In this document: in pieces, positions 20,997 through 33,224 of the stretch
Position numbering within the stretch: position 1 is the stretch's first letter
Layout of the letters: every line of letters begins with the position of its first letter
From: Tigriopus japonicus
Taxonomy: Eukaryota > Arthropoda > Copepoda > Harpacticoida > Harpacticidae
Length of the DNA stretch: 64,000 nt
Direction of reading: 5' to 3'
Assembly: GCA_010645155.1 (NCBI GenBank)
Contig: CM021319.1
Location: 2,275,401-2,339,400 of the forward strand
Translations under genes and position numbers: made by a program
The notes under the pieces: model-generated
Database searches by the model: none
What the model was told of the DNA's origin: nothing
Seen by the model: the letters and a program-made list of their open reading frames with translations, nothing else

Positions 20997-22110
20997 GTCC
21001 ATGGATCATCACATTCTTGAGATAGGGTCGACCATAACTCAAAAGCCGGCGAGCTCCAGAGTTAAGCCTGCTCAAAAGGTGTGTTTGGCAAAGTTCAAGT
21101 TCAAAGAGGAACATTGGCCTCTTATTGTTGAAAGATTGGGAGAGTTGGATTTGATTTCAACTCTGAAGCAGGAACTATCCATAGATGACGTCATAAATGG
21201 GCTGATTTCCATTTTTCAGGAGGTTTGTTTGTCTTTGTGTATTCCAGAAACAGCGCCAAAAGGTGGACCATTGTCTAGAATTCCAAAATATAGAAAGAAG
21301 TTGTTAAAAAGGAGTTTTCATATCTCAAATAGACTTCGACGTACTTCAAATTCATTTGTTATAGCCATCCTCCAAAGCAAATTGGATGTGGTCCAATCAA
21401 AGATTAGGGCCTCCATAGATTCCGATCTGTTAGAAAAGGAAAGTAGAGTGATCCAGTAGGTTAAGACAAATCCAAAGGCGTTTTTCTCTTTTGCAATTAC
21501 AAAGAGAAAAATGAAACATCCTGTAGGACCATTAGAGGTTGATGCTAAAACCGTAAATGATAATGAAGTAATAGCTAATATGCTTTAAGATCAGTTCTCA
21601 AGTGTATTTTCAATTCCAAAAAGGGTAGGCAGAGCAGGCCATGACTGTATGGAGTAAAGTTGTTGATGAGACTGACATTAATAGTCAGGATAATCTATTG
21701 GAGGATCTGGTAGTCACACATCAAGATGCTTTTGAGGCCATCAAGAGCTTAAAGCTCTCGAGTTCTCCTGGACCTGATGGTGTGATATGTTGATATCTTA
21801 GTTTCTGATGAAATGGTCACAGATTCTTCCCCCTGTTTTCTCGTACTTGATACGTCACATCTTGGATCAGGGCAAGTTTCCCTCTTCTCTAAGAATAGCT
21901 CATGTCATTCCAATTTTTATGGGCGGAGATAGGTCACTTCCTAGTAATTGCAGGCCTATTTCTCTGACTTCCAGTATTACAAAGTTCTTTGAGAAGATCA
22001 TGAAGTCCAAGCTTGTTGACCATTTGGAAGCCCATGATATCGTTCGTCGTAATTTTTTCTCATCAATTGCGGTTGAAACGGACCTTTTCATAAACTACAA
22101 TTATCTGTAA
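20997..22110 (+). mobile_element. LINE fragment: end of endonuclease, linker and start of RT (family 1, copy 2)
   Basis: The copy begins at DHHILEIGSTITQKP, exactly inside the endonuclease DHH motif shared with the fragment at 6571-7185. It reads the linker to 21459, then after stops the RT entry (SSPGPDGV near 21760, followed by HVIPIFMGGD and NCRPISLTSSITKFFEKIM at 21900-21990). Stops at several places and loss of the YADD region show it is inactive. It gives the order of domains for the family when combined with copy 1. Confidence 0.8.
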
Positions 22111-23501
22111 GTCTTACTTCATAGCTTGGAATGGCTGAAAAACTAAATACACACTATTACAACTGCAAAAAAATCTCCTTGCGTTTTTTCTCATTTTGAT
22201 TTTGACATCCTTTTCCCAGATCATTCTGAAGGAAACAACCGATTTCCCCTCTTTTTTTTGAAATTTCCCACTTTTCTTCCACACTGATCTATAGATTGTT
22301 CACCAATGCAGAGCATCTGTGATGTCTTCCAACATGCTGAAGCAGAAGTTCAAAATTAAAGGAAACCTTTTGTTATCATAAACACGTTTAAACTATTTAG
22401 CTCATCTGATAGCAGCGCAGTTTGGTTAGTGAAAAACCTCAAGCCTCTTGGAAACACTGCAAATTGACTATAGGACAACTCGACCAAGGACAACTCGACT
22501 CAACAGGCAACCCGACCCAAAAGACAACTTGACCCACTGGACAATTTGACCACCCGAACAACTCGACCCAGGGGACAGCTCAACCCAACAGACAACCCGA
22601 CCCACCAAACAACTCAACACTCCGGACAACTTGACCCATCAGACAACTTGACCCAGCGGGTCTATTGTATACAAATATTGACTATTTAAAACCCTGGTAG
22701 TACAATACTTTTCTGACAATCAAAGAGGAACCAAATGCTAGCCTAACAATTGAGGGATCTCAAATGAGCAAGTCTTATGTAAAGTTTGTACAAAACCATA
22801 CCGAAAAAAAATTTCAAAAGTCTACTTTTTAAGAAATGACTCGTTTGAATGGTAGATGGCGCTAGTGCAACTTCACTTGAAACCGTCTCTACTTAAACAT
22901 TTGTCACATTGACTTGAAATAAACCCATAATTGTGTGTAGTTATTTGCTTTGGTGAGACTGCTTGTAACTTTTGAATAAGTTTTTTTTTGTCTCAATTGC
23001 TGATTCTTTTCGCATGAGCTTCCAGTCTCTACTGATGAGAGACTTGGCCTAAGATAGCAGCATACGTGACTGAGTCACCACCACCCTCATCCTCCAAGAA
23101 CCGAGTTCCTGAAGCAAGTTCCTCCTTACTATTCTCCTCCTCCTCCTCCTCCTCTTGCTCGCCTTCCTTGATTAGAAGACTGAATGGACAGGCTGTTAAG
23201 TACTACGATGTGAACGATATGCTCGGGAACCATTGTCGTGGGCAGGCTCAAGTCTAACGGGAGTGGCTGAATTCCCCAGAACACTCAAGGTCAGCTTTTA
23301 TCATCATCAACAACGCAACAACAACAAGAGCAATCAAAGAGCAACCGCTACAAACGATCTCTTGTCCATCACCAGTGTTCGAAACTTGAGTGGGTGGAAC
23401 TTTAGGCTCGCCAGGCTTTATCGTTGGTGAGCATATCCGCCCCACCCACCCACCCAACTACCTACCTACCATACTGACCTCGCTCGGCCTGGCTCATTAT
23501 C
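22111..23501. other. intergenic and presumed promoter/5' UTR of paxillin
   Basis: Contains a minisatellite at 22473-22660 and a (TCC)n microsatellite at about 23135-23160. A Ser-rich open frame at 23066-23257 is a by-product of the TCC run. The 500 bp before 23502 probably holds the paxillin promoter and leader. Confidence 0.45.
22473..22660. repeat. degenerate minisatellite, unit about 19-20 bp
   Basis: About nine to ten units of the type CAGACAACTTGACCCA follow one another with frequent substitutions (GGACAACTCGACC, CAGACAACCCGACCCAC). No coding meaning is seen. Confidence 0.75.
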
Positions 23502-25068
23502 ATGGCCAACTCTTCGCCCACTTCCGACTTAGACTCGCTCCTTCAAGATTTGGAGCGCACTTGCCAAGCCCGACAACACCATGATGGCCGAGGAACGAGG
23601 GATCCCGCCGAATCCGGGCTCCAATTCCCCTATGGGTCCTCACGCTTGTCACCTAATTCCGTTGGGTAAGGAAAATATGCCAGAATACATACACGTATTA
23701 GGAGTCTTGACAATGAAGGATGGCTGTTTTGTTTCTAGGGTCTCTCCCATGGTGTCCACGGATGGTTATGCCGTGGTTCAAGACAGTCTCCGTAAAGACG
23801 TGATTCGAGAGTTGGAGTCGAGTTCCACGCTCATTAAGAAAAGACAATTTGAAGACAATATCCTGACTGAAAAGTCGAATTTAGACCAGAGCAAATGGGA
23901 GTACGTGGGTTATGGCATTTGGGAGGACTCGCAAACGTCCCCGGGTCTGGAGGAGTATGTCATACCCGTTCAAGAAACGACGAAAAGTCAGTCGGTTTTG
24001 AATCGACATGTGGAGATTTCGACCACGGGCAAATCGTATTCCAGTGGGATAACCAAAACTCTGGACCGTTCGATAAGTGCATCGAGTTCCAATGGTGATG
24101 GCAGGACCCACTTCCATCCAACTACGACAACTGCGGCCTCGAGTGCCACGAAGGAACTGGATGATCTCATGGTTTCATTAGGTAAGGTGGAGGCTGCCAA
24201 AGCCACGCCTCATCCATTGCTCTTGGACGAGATGTTGGATAACCTTCACATTGACATGAACACGCAGGGCGTGACATCATCGCCCAAGGGTGTTTGCTAC
24301 AAGTGCACTAAACCCATCTTAGGCCAAGTGGTCACGGCGCTTGGACGACCCTGGCATCCGGAGGTAAGACAGTCACTGATAATTGCTTGGCGGTTCTTTT
24401 GTTATTATATTTTTCTGATTTGACCTTTCTAGCATTTCACTTGTTTCCATTGTGACAAGGCTTTGGGATTGGAGACTTACTTTGAGAGAGATAGTCAAGC
24501 CTATTGTGAGACGGATTATCATACTTTGTTCTCGCCCCGATGTGCCAATTGCAAGACTGCCATTCTGGATAAGTGTATTTCGGCCTTGGATCAAACGTGG
24601 CATCCCGAATGCTTTGTGTGTTCCTCGTGCCTTAAACCTTTTGGTGATGATTGTTACCACGAACGGAATGGGGAGCCCTTCTGTCAAGCTTGCTTTCAAG
24701 GACGATTCCTGCCCAAGTGTGGCAAGTGTGTCCAACCCATCGAGGATAACTTTATCTCATCCTTGGGACAACAATGGCATATGGACTGTTTCGTATGTGA
24801 GGAATGCTCCACTCCGTTCCGAAACGGAAACTACTTTGAGCATGATGGCAAACCCTATTGTGAGACCCATTACCATTCCTTACAAGGATCATTATGTGCT
24901 GGATGTCACAAGGCCATTTCCGGCCGTTGTATAACGGCTATGTTCAAAAAGTACCATCCCGAGCATTTTGTGTGCTCCTTCTGCTTGAAACAATTGAATA
25001 AGGGCACTTTTAAGGAAAGCAACGAGAAGCCTTATTGCCATGACTGCCATGGCAGATTATTCGGCTGA
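23502..25068 (+). CDS. Pax: paxillin (LD motifs and four LIM domains)
   Basis: Three exons, 23502-23665, 23739-24363 and 24433-25068, join in phase to encode 474 residues. Paxillin is the focal-adhesion scaffold that links integrin-associated kinases, vinculin and actin regulators. The N-terminus has an LD1-type motif ([13 protein letters not shown], from residue 9). An LD4-type motif [13 protein letters not shown] lies at 191-203, and an LD5-type [13 protein letters not shown] follows at 215-227. [10 protein letters not shown] block lies at about 110-118. Four LIM zinc-binding domains follow from C241 to the end, with the CX2C...HX2C pattern intact in each, ending LCAGC...[10 protein letters not shown]. 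The protein is shorter than vertebrate paxillin (about 560-600), mainly between LD1 and LD4. The start at 23502 is chosen because it is in frame with LD1 and a good GTAAGG donor; the later ATG at 23581 lies in a frame without the LD1 motif. Confidence 0.95.
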
Positions 25069-25685
25069 AGTTTGGAGCCTTTTGCAGTTGATCTCTGCCG
25101 TTGGATTTCGCGTATGGCCTTATTGTAATATATTTTATTTATTCGTTTTGATACCGCAGATAAATGAACGTCCAAATATATTTGATGATAAAGCCTAGAT
25201 TAGATTTGCTTATTTGCTTCCCAAAAGAGGATATTGTTCACCTTTTCCGAAAATCAAAGTAGATGCTTGTTTCGACAAATCAAGGATTTATAGCCTATGA
25301 AGAGCAAAGGAAATTATGTAAGAATGGGAATACAAACTTTTATCAGAAAGCAACCAATGTGATTGGAAGAGCAAACAATTTTATATCAGAAGAAAACATA
25401 ATGTCAGATCAGATAGAAATCATTTGTTCTTGGGCTGGGGTCGGCAACTAAATGAAGGCAATGGCCCCACAAACGGAACAGAATCTGCCGCGGGCCCAGA
25501 TTATCAAAACAAAGGGAGTTCCTTATATCAAACTTTTTACTGCATCTACACTAAACATTTCCATCACCTCTGAATGATTTGACCAAGGTGTGGCGCCTCT
25601 AACATTCGTTGGAAATCTATGAATAGCAAAGTAGAGAATAAATAGTCTAGATTACAACATCAACGTGAAACCACGTGTCCCACAT
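25069..25685. other. 3' flank of paxillin and possible LTR
   Basis: No gene is seen. The last 100 bp before the primer-binding-like site end in CCCACA and contain AATAAA near 25636, as an LTR would. A TGTGG at 25589 could mark the start of a very short or truncated LTR. This is inference without a matching 3' LTR in the window. Confidence 0.3.
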
Positions 25686-26367
25686 TGGTGACCCCGACGT
25701 GATAATCCACCGCCATGTCCAAGGACTCACAACCCTCTGACCTTTTCCCGGGTATAGCCGAAATGGCGGCCGCATCTATCAAGTTGCCGCCCCTGTCCGA
25801 GTCATTTGTGGATATCTGGTTCGCTCGAGCGGAGGCCATGTTTTTGAAGGCCGGTATCAAAGCGCAGGATACGAAATTTGCTCACATCATCTCTATTTTA
25901 AGCGATGATCAAATGGTAAAGGTGCACAAGGCCATCACAGAGCCACGAAAAGGCCACGAGTATGACGACTTGCGGGATGCCTTGAAAGGCAAGCTCAAGA
26001 AAAGCTGTGACCGGTAATCACCGATGTCAAAGATAAGTGACGTCACATTTGACCAAATTTAAACCTAACCTAACCATACTTAAACCTAACCTAACCTAAC
26101 TAAACCTAACCTAACCTAACTTAAACCTAACCTAACCTAATTTAAACCTACTTTAACTTCATTCAAATCTAACTTAACCTAAATTTAACCTGAGAGGTGT
26201 GACGTCACGCATCTTTGACATCGGTGATTAACGATTAGAAAGAAAAGCTCCTTTGAGAACGTTTACAGGCTGGTGACAGAAGAACAATTGGGAGCCCAGT
26301 TGCCATCAGAATTGCTATGCTATTGCGAGATGTTAGTTCAGCCCCAAGACCGAGACACGGATCTCTT
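25686..26367 (+). mobile_element. 5' part of a gypsy-type LTR retrotransposon (gag), interrupted
   Basis: A TGGTGACCCCGACGTG string at 25686-25701 directly after a CA dinucleotide is the usual tRNA primer-binding position. The gag-like frame begins at ATG 25715 (IKLPPLSESFVDIWFARAEA, then FAHIISILSDDQ), a common arthropod Ty3/gypsy gag start. It stops where a MITE is inserted at 26015. After the MITE the gag continues in another frame with RLVTEEQLGAQLPSELL, the next conserved gag block, and runs into the gap at 26368. The element is therefore broken; pol is not visible. No envelope-like sequence is seen. Confidence 0.75.
26015..26230. mobile_element. MITE with 33-bp inverted ends around a CCTAA-rich core, inside gag
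   Basis: The left end TAATCACCGATGTCAAAGAT at 26015 and its complement ending at 26230 extend to about 33 bp per arm, including TGACGTCAC. The core from about 26065 to 26185 is made of CCTAACCTAA and TTAAACCTAACC words. CCTAA/TTAGG is the ancestral arthropod telomere unit, though here it is degenerate. The element splits a gag frame. A convincing target duplication could not be fixed because the ends are themselves palindromic. Confidence 0.7.
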
Positions 26368-26953
26368 NNNNNNNNNNNNNNNNNNNNNNNNNNNNNNNNN
26401 NNNNNNNNNNNNNNNNNNNNNNNNNNNNNNNNNNNNNNNNNNNNNNNNNNNNNNNNNNNNNNNNNNNNNNNNNNNNNNNNNNNNNNNNNNNNNNNNNNNN
26501 NNNNNNNNNNNNNNNNNNNNNNNNNNNNNNNNNNNNNNNNNNNNNNNNNNNNNNNNNNNNNNNNNNNNNNNNNNNNNNNNNNNNNNNNNNNNNNNNNNNN
26601 NNNNNNNNNNNNNNNNNNNNNNNNNNNNNNNNNNNNNNNNNNNNNNNNNNNNNNNNNNNNNNNNNNNNNNNNNNNNNNNNNNNNNNNNNNNNNNNNNNNN
26701 NNNNNNNNNNNNNNNNNNNNNNNNNNNNNNNNNNNNNNNNNNNNNNNNNNNNNNNNNNNNNNNNNNNNNNNNNNNNNNNNNNNNNNNNNNNNNNNNNNNN
26801 NNNNNNNNNNNNNNNNNNNNNNNNNNNNNNNNNNNNNNNNNNNNNNNNNNNNNNNNNNNNNNNNNNNNNNNNNNNNNNNNNNNNNNNNNNNNNNNNNNNN
26901 NNNNNNNNNNNNNNNNNNNNNNNNNNNNNNNNNNNNNNNNNNNNNNNNNNNNN
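26368..26953. other. assembly gap (586 N)
   Basis: Undetermined bases between the gag fragment and the palindrome. Confidence 0.95.
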
Positions 26954-27013
26954 ATACAACATAACACTACCAATTAGGTTAAAGAGGGACATCTACGTAG
27001 ACATATTGGAAGA

Positions 27014-28124
27014 CACGGTGTTCAGAATGGCTTTTTAGGTTTGGATTGAAATACCCAAAGACATCACGGCATTTTTAGACCCACAATTCAATGGGGAACA
27101 ACTTTACTTTTATTGTAATATATAAGTTCAGGTCCAGGGAAAAAGTCATTTACGTAAAAACCTATTAATTGCAATATTTTTGATGAACTATTTAATCCAT
27201 ATTTAGAGACTATTTAGTTAGGTGTTGAATTCAAATAAAATAAAAATATATTCATCAGCAGCTCAGTTATTTGACTTTGCATGGTCCATTTTTGACACCA
27301 AAAAACCGAAAAACGCTACAGGTACATGAAAAAACAAATTCACAAAGATTTCATATAGTTTTTCAATATCGCAAAAATAAATGGATTTTTTGTCAAAATA
27401 GCTCAAAATAATATAAACTCTCACTAAACAGCACTTAAAATACTTTTTGTGATAATACAAAAATCCGATGTCAAAGACACTCAAAGTCGGGTAAAACTTG
27501 GAAGTTTTGAAAAATTCGGTTGCTGTTTCAAGTTTCGGTTTTAGTCCATTTTAAACATGGTCCTTCAAGAAATCGTAAATTTAAATACGAATCTGTTAAA
27601 CATATTTATTTATAATTTTGGCTGAACACACAACAAAGTGCACTCTAAATAGTTATGAAATATCTTTTGCGAAAATCTTGTTTTAATTCTTTTTATGTGA
27701 GATTTTATGTTATTTTCAGCTATTTTGACAAAATCTCCAAAACTCAAAAAAATCATCTATTTTTGCGATATTGAGAAGCAATATGAAATCCTTGGGAATT
27801 TGTTACTCGTATTTCATATAACTAGCGTTTTTCGGCTTTTTGGTGTCAAAAATGGACCATGCAAAGTCAAAAAACTCAGCGGCTGATGAATTTATTTTTA
27901 TTTAATTTGAATTCAACACGTAACTAAATTATCTCTAAATATGGATTAAATAGTTCAAAAATGTTGTAATTAATAGGTTTTTAGGTGTATAACGTTTTCT
28001 CTGGACCTAAACTTAAATAATACAATAAAAGTAAAGTTGTTCCCCATTGAATTGTGGGTCCAAAATAGCCATGATGTCTTTAAGTATTTTGATCTAAACC
28101 TAAAAAGCCATTCAGAACACCGTG
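27014..28124. repeat. 1.1 kb imperfect palindrome (arms about 430 bp)
   Basis: The left arm from 27014 to about 27446 reappears in reverse complement from about 28124 down to 27672, with small indels. Shared strings include CACGGTGTTC, CCCATTGAATTGTGGGTC (as complement), and GACTTTGCATGGTCCATTTT (as complement). The central 225 bp is unique and A/T-rich. Neither arm encodes a recognisable protein. It is either a long-TIR non-autonomous transposon or a local inverted duplication. The adjoining gap may hide its outer flank. Confidence 0.8.
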
Positions 28125-31100
28125 AAGATTTATCTTTCTGTCAAGTGCTTGGAGTACTCTATTATACTAAAAGGCAAGATACACCTCTATATTTATTGTG
28201 GCCGCATGGGCCGTATGTTTGTCAAACCTGTTTGAAGAGTATATGGCCAAACTCATAACACTTTCTGAACAATATACTCTAGAGCTTTTGAAATCTATTG
28301 CCTCTAAGTGCTTATCCTTCATAAATGTTAAGTCTACGTAAATTCTTAATAATTATGAAGAATTCTGATGCTCCTTAACTGAATTGTAACATTCATGATA
28401 GATTTCATTGGCATTATATTTGAGCTCCTACGTGATTAAAAATGGTGGTTAATGTGGTGGGAAATGCATTTTGATGGTTTTGAGGGGCAAACTGATGGGC
28501 TTTACTTGCACATTTTTGCGTTAGCTTCCAATTTTGTTCTTCATTCAGGATTTCTTTCTTTGGTACTTTTGTATAACCTTGTGATTCGCATCATGGATTT
28601 TAGATAAATAGCAGCAAGTTTACTTTGACACAATGGTCCAATGATATGATGGAAAGCCAAAAATGGGCTCGAGCATTCTTTGCTGAAGCCCGCTTATATT
28701 TTCGTTTTCCATCAAAACTCTCAATCCTAATGTGATAACCAAAAACTATTTTGGTGCATTTTGGGCCATGTTTGAAATGCATTGTGGTCTTTTTTGCAAC
28801 AATGTTTTGAACTGAGACCAAAAAGGCTAAGGAAAGGCCTCATGAAGGCATGTTTTGAAAATGACATCAATTACTGAAGCAAAATTGTAAGGTCCTAGTA
28901 CTAAATATCAAGATCATTTGGAGGTAGTTTTTGGTACCTAAAGGTCCTATCGTTCCCATTTTGGGAACATCAACTTTTATTGATTGTGGATCTGGCATCA
29001 ACCAAAATGTTATAACCAAATTGTAGACTCTTGTCAGTCAAGTGTTAAAATTTTGTTCAAGAATGTCTTTAAATCTAAGCAATATAAATGATTAAAGTTT
29101 TTTAGCCAAACTTTTGACAAATTGTTCCGTTTAAGGCTTTAAATTTCAATCATGGAATGACTATTTCTTCTTCTAAGTGTGTTGACTTGACCATTTGACA
29201 TCCATAGAACACTCCCAAAACGTGGATTTGACACTAAAGGGCTTGAGTCAGTCAAAGCTTGCCATTTCAAACACGTTCCAATTTTGTGAACATTAGGAAC
29301 TAAAGGGTTTATCACGAACTGTCGTTTCCCCAGTGCCTCTACATGTTCAAGATCGAAATGCACAAGAAAATTCACCAAAAGTGCAAAAAGAGCACAAAAT
29401 TACAAATCCAAGCTTACTACAGAGCATTAAAAACAACTACAATTGCTAAAAGGTGCTAAAAATCATAAGACTGAATAAAAATGGGTAAAATATTAAGCCA
29501 GTTGTCCTGTTTTGATGCCATAACTATCTTTTGCATTCAGTCATGTACATGTACCATGTTTAATTCTTCAGTGGTTCGTGTGATGTGTTTAAGTCAATAG
29601 AGTGAATTTTTGTGAAACCATTTGTTTTGCTCACCCAATGGATAAGTTCACACTCTAGAGGAAGATACGGAAATACAGTAATGATAAATGGGTTCACATA
29701 AAATTTTTACGCAAAGAAGATGTTTATTTACAAGGGTACTCTCATTTTAATGTCAACTCTCTAACAAATTATAAGTAAACAGATTGTTAAAGAAATAAAT
29801 AGTAGCCTATCAATAACACAAAAAAATGATTACAAGGACACTTGGAGCTCCACTTCAAAGCAGAATGTCAATCTCAATTTGATTTAAAAAGCATGAAAGA
29901 AAAAAAGTCCACATTTTTAAAAATGCCGTGTCAAACTTTTATCCGTTATTTTGAATTGATCTCCATTATAATAGCTCGTATGCTATGATGGCAAAGCTCG
30001 ATAGTTGACTTGCAAGTTTACTTCAGAGTGTGCTTGCCTGGCTTTCTCCGACGATTTGGCTTTTCTCGAATGTGACGGAAGCCGTCACCTCCAGAGGCTA
30101 GTTTTTTAAGCGCAAAGATCGATCTCAAGATCGAACTTACAGTACTAAAGTACGATCTTAAGATCGATCTTCGCGTCTTAAAAAACTAGCCTCTGATTTC
30201 AGCTACCCCACATTTCTCCTTTTGTCTCTTCCTCGCATCCTTTTCAATTACGCGCTCACGAACAGGTCAGGAGTTGGGCAATATATCTTCTGCCATTTTT
30301 GGAATATCCCAAATATAAATCTTCTTTTCCCAGCCCAAGCCTTCAATTCTGACAAATTTTGAAAATTCCATGGATCACACAAAATTCAAGATTGAATTCA
30401 TCAATCTTTAGTGGTGGCCAATTTTTGGCAGACTCATAGTTGCAGATTAGTTGATGATACAGAAAATTGATGGCCATTTTCCTCTGAAAAATAGTATTTC
30501 AAGTGAATTTTTACTTGAGTTTCGGGTCAAAAATTTAAAGTTTAGCCATTCTCCTCTGACTCCAATAGTGCAAGGCGAAAGAGCCAAAACCGGACCCCAA
30601 AAAGCGCAAAAATGTGGGCAAAAGCGCAAAATATGCAAGAACTTATGAAAGAAACCCCGATCATAAGATCGTTCTTTGCGTCTAAAAAACTAGCCTCACG
30701 TTTTATTACTTGATGTGAATTCTATTTGAGTCGCTGTGGATGAGTGATGGAACAATCCAAGGGAAGGTTTTTAGTTGTCTGGGTTTAAGCTTTTGGGACC
30801 ATTAGAAGACATTTGCATTGAAATTCATATTGATCATTTGTATAACGTTGAGTAGTTCTAAATTTTAAAAATCGAAAAATTGAGTATCAGAGGTTTTTAG
30901 ACAAAAAAAATATTCTACTTTATTGTCAAACTCCATCCTTTATAATGCATATCTGCTTTTGTTTTAGGTAGGCTTAACCGAAACCGAAATTTCGGCCCAA
31001 TGCTCTTTCGGTCCATCACTAATTTTGGTAAAGTAAACTCTTTTGATTCATCACTACTCAGCACAGAAAATCACAGATTTCTTTTTCCACTTTTGCTCCA

Positions 31101-31584
31101 TGACACCGAAGTCTTCCGTTCCAAATTCCAAAAATCCCGATCCCGTTTTCATGGCACCGACCAAAATAGGAACAGATGTCAAAATCGAACTCACCACCAT
31201 CGCCTCAAGACAAGTTCATGGAGGATGTAGGAGGGCCAGCGTCTTTCCTTGAGGCGCCTCATGTACTGTGTCTGTGGCTGGAGCTCAGTGCTAGAGGGAC
31301 TCCAAAGCTCAAAAACTAAGGTGTCTTTGCTGGTATGTATGTACGAATCAATGTTCGTACTCGTATGTGCTAGAAAATAGACAAATGTGCGCCTTGGTTT
31401 TTAGCTCTTAAGGCCCATTTGGTGGAAGAACGAATCTTCTGCCCAAGTCCCGCTTGACTGACTGAATGAGTGAGTGAATAAGTAAGAGAGCGAGTGAGCG
31501 AGCGAGAGACTGACTGACTGAGATTCATTTTGTTAATTTCAAGTGTTCACATCTGGAGGAGAAATAAGTGCAAAATTGCTCGAA
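28125..31584. other. 3.4 kb A/T-rich intergenic region
   Basis: No convincing gene on either strand; frames are below 80 codons and lack domains. It contains a foldback at 30093-30194, a half-copy of its arm at about 30660-30700, a CCGAAACCGAAATTTCGG palindrome near 30979, and simple GAGTGAGTGA repeats near 31465-31525 just upstream of the LIM gene. Confidence 0.45.
30093..30194. repeat. short foldback element
   Basis: The arms AGAGGCTAGTTTTTTAAG and CTTAAAAAACTAGCCTCT border nearly complementary GATCGATCTCAAGATCG-type sequences with a loop of about 20 bases. A related half-arm (GCGTCTAAAAAACTAGCCTC) occurs at about 30678-30697 without its partner, so a family exists. Confidence 0.65.
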
Positions 31585-32271
31585 ATGGATCCACACAATC
31601 GTTACCAAGACTTGGAAAATCTCCTTGAAGAAATGAAACATTCCAAGTGAGTATTTGTTAAGGAGCTTGTGGAAATTTATTGGGAAATGAGAGTTTTATT
31701 ACGAATGTCATGTTCTAGGATCTCAAGTAAAAAAACAATGGAATCCAAAATAGAATCAAATTGGATGGATCATAGTCGCTCCCAGTCCGTTTCCAAAAAT
31801 GGGGTTCTCCATAAGGAAGAATTGGAAAAGAAAAGAGAATATCAAGAAATTTCTGTCGATAATTGGATCGAAGTGGACGAATTGAACAGCTCTCTAGATG
31901 ATTGTATGGTGAAGTGGAAAGGTGTGGAGATCCCCAAAAACTTAATGGCCATTCCCTCTACTCCTATTTTATTTGAGCATTTCAAGAAAAGTAACCAAGG
32001 CACCAACATATATAGAGCTCCAGAGGAGCCTATCGAACAAGAACTTGAGCCCATCCCTCCGCCAGAATTGCCCAAAATTGAGCTCAACTACTATACATGT
32101 GCGGCTTGTCAGGGGGAAATTCAAGGTCGATGCATCACTGCCATGTTCAGGAAATTCCACCCTGAGCACTTTGTATGTTCCTTCTGTTTGAAACAATTGA
32201 ACCAGGGCACGTTTAAGGAACGAGAGGACAAACCATTCTGCAAAACGTGCTTCAATCGCCTTTTTGGATAA
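31585..32271 (+). CDS. short paxillin-like protein with one LIM domain
   Basis: The two exons 31585-31646 and 31719-32271 join in frame (TCCAA|GTGAGT ... TTCTAG|GATC) to give 204 residues. The first exon encodes an LD-like helix near the start ([13 protein letters not shown]). The second has a possible second LD-like segment ([11 protein letters not shown]). The only LIM domain, C148 to the end, is strikingly close to the fourth LIM domain of the paxillin at 23502-25068: both share [28 protein letters not shown] and end RLFG. LIM1-3 are absent. It lies 6.5 kb downstream of paxillin on the same strand, so a partial duplication is the simplest origin. It could act as a truncated adhesion-site adaptor or competitor. 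All zinc ligands of the LIM domain are present. Confidence 0.85.
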
Positions 32272-32925
32272 AACGGTTATCTAGAACTTTAAGTTCTTGG
32301 GGTTAACCAAAATGATCTATAGAGTAAACACCATTTTTAAATGCATCTATTTTTCGCAAATTAAAGCGCATGACTATCAAAAAAAAAGAGTGTTGGTCAG
32401 TTTTCTATTGCGGGCATATTTTTCGCCTTGTTTGTATTGGTAAAATTACTGAGATATTCATTTCTAATTGGTGTTTTCACCATGAATAATGAATGTAAAA
32501 TTGAATCGCATGTCTTAGCATGTGTGCTATATTTGTACTCAAGGGAGGCCCGCCTATCGATTTCCAAGAAGCCATATTCTCGAAACCTCTTTTTACTGAG
32601 CTTGCACACCTCGATGCCCTTATATTTCGCTTAAACTGTGATCATATTTTTTTTCTTAATTCATTATTGCTCCACAAAACAACACAATATGCGTCCTGTT
32701 ACTGAATTAGCTTTCTTTTATTTTTGCTCCAAATTTCGAACATGTGTCAGCATTAGAGTTGTCAGAAACTTGGAAAATTTGTAATTTGCACTTTTTAGGA
32801 TTTATTTGCACTTTTTGCACTTTCCCAATTTTTCTTGGAAGTAAACCTTTTTATACAAACCATTTGAAAAATAAATATATTAATGGCAACGTTGATCCTT
32901 CTTGAACTATAAGGATTAGAGAGTA
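32272..32925. other. intergenic, no gene seen
   Basis: A/T-rich spacer. A stretch with repeated TTTGCACTTTTT words at about 32785-32822 resembles the subterminal words of the hAT family at 13012. Confidence 0.35.
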
Positions 32926-33186
32926 GTGATGGGTTTTGCGTTGAGAATGTTGCCACTTTTTACTCGAAGTGTAATTGCTGTTTTAAAAGGCATAAAAGGC
33001 GGGTTGTAATAAACTTTTTGACCAAAGACCTAAAGAAGGCCCCAATATGGCAACACTCAACATAAATAGAGCTTGAGTTCCATTGGTGGTTATAAAGATC
33101 ATGAAGATGGATTTCCAGTTAGCAGTGCTGCCATATTTTACTTGGATATAAGGTATCTTACCCTTTGAGAAGTTTTGTAATGGTAA
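32926..33186. repeat. dispersed repeat, copy 1
   Basis: Matches about 47093-47595 (shared GTTGCCA-TTTTTACTCGAAG, CCAATATGGCAACACTC, GAGTTCCAT-GGT-GTTATAAA, GCAGTGCTGC-ATATTTT). The second copy is split by a palindromic MITE, which this copy lacks. Confidence 0.7.
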
Positions 33187-33224
33187 GCCTAGCGTATTGA
33201 AGTTTACTTTTTGTTGCATTTGTC

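Noticed and set aside
23066..23257. Ser-rich frame upstream of paxillin
   Set aside because: The Ser run comes from a TCC microsatellite; the LD1-bearing frame at 23502 is the better start.
26060..26190. CCTAA repeats as a real telomere or chromosome end
   Set aside because: The array is short, degenerate, bounded by inverted repeats and continued by gag sequence on both sides.
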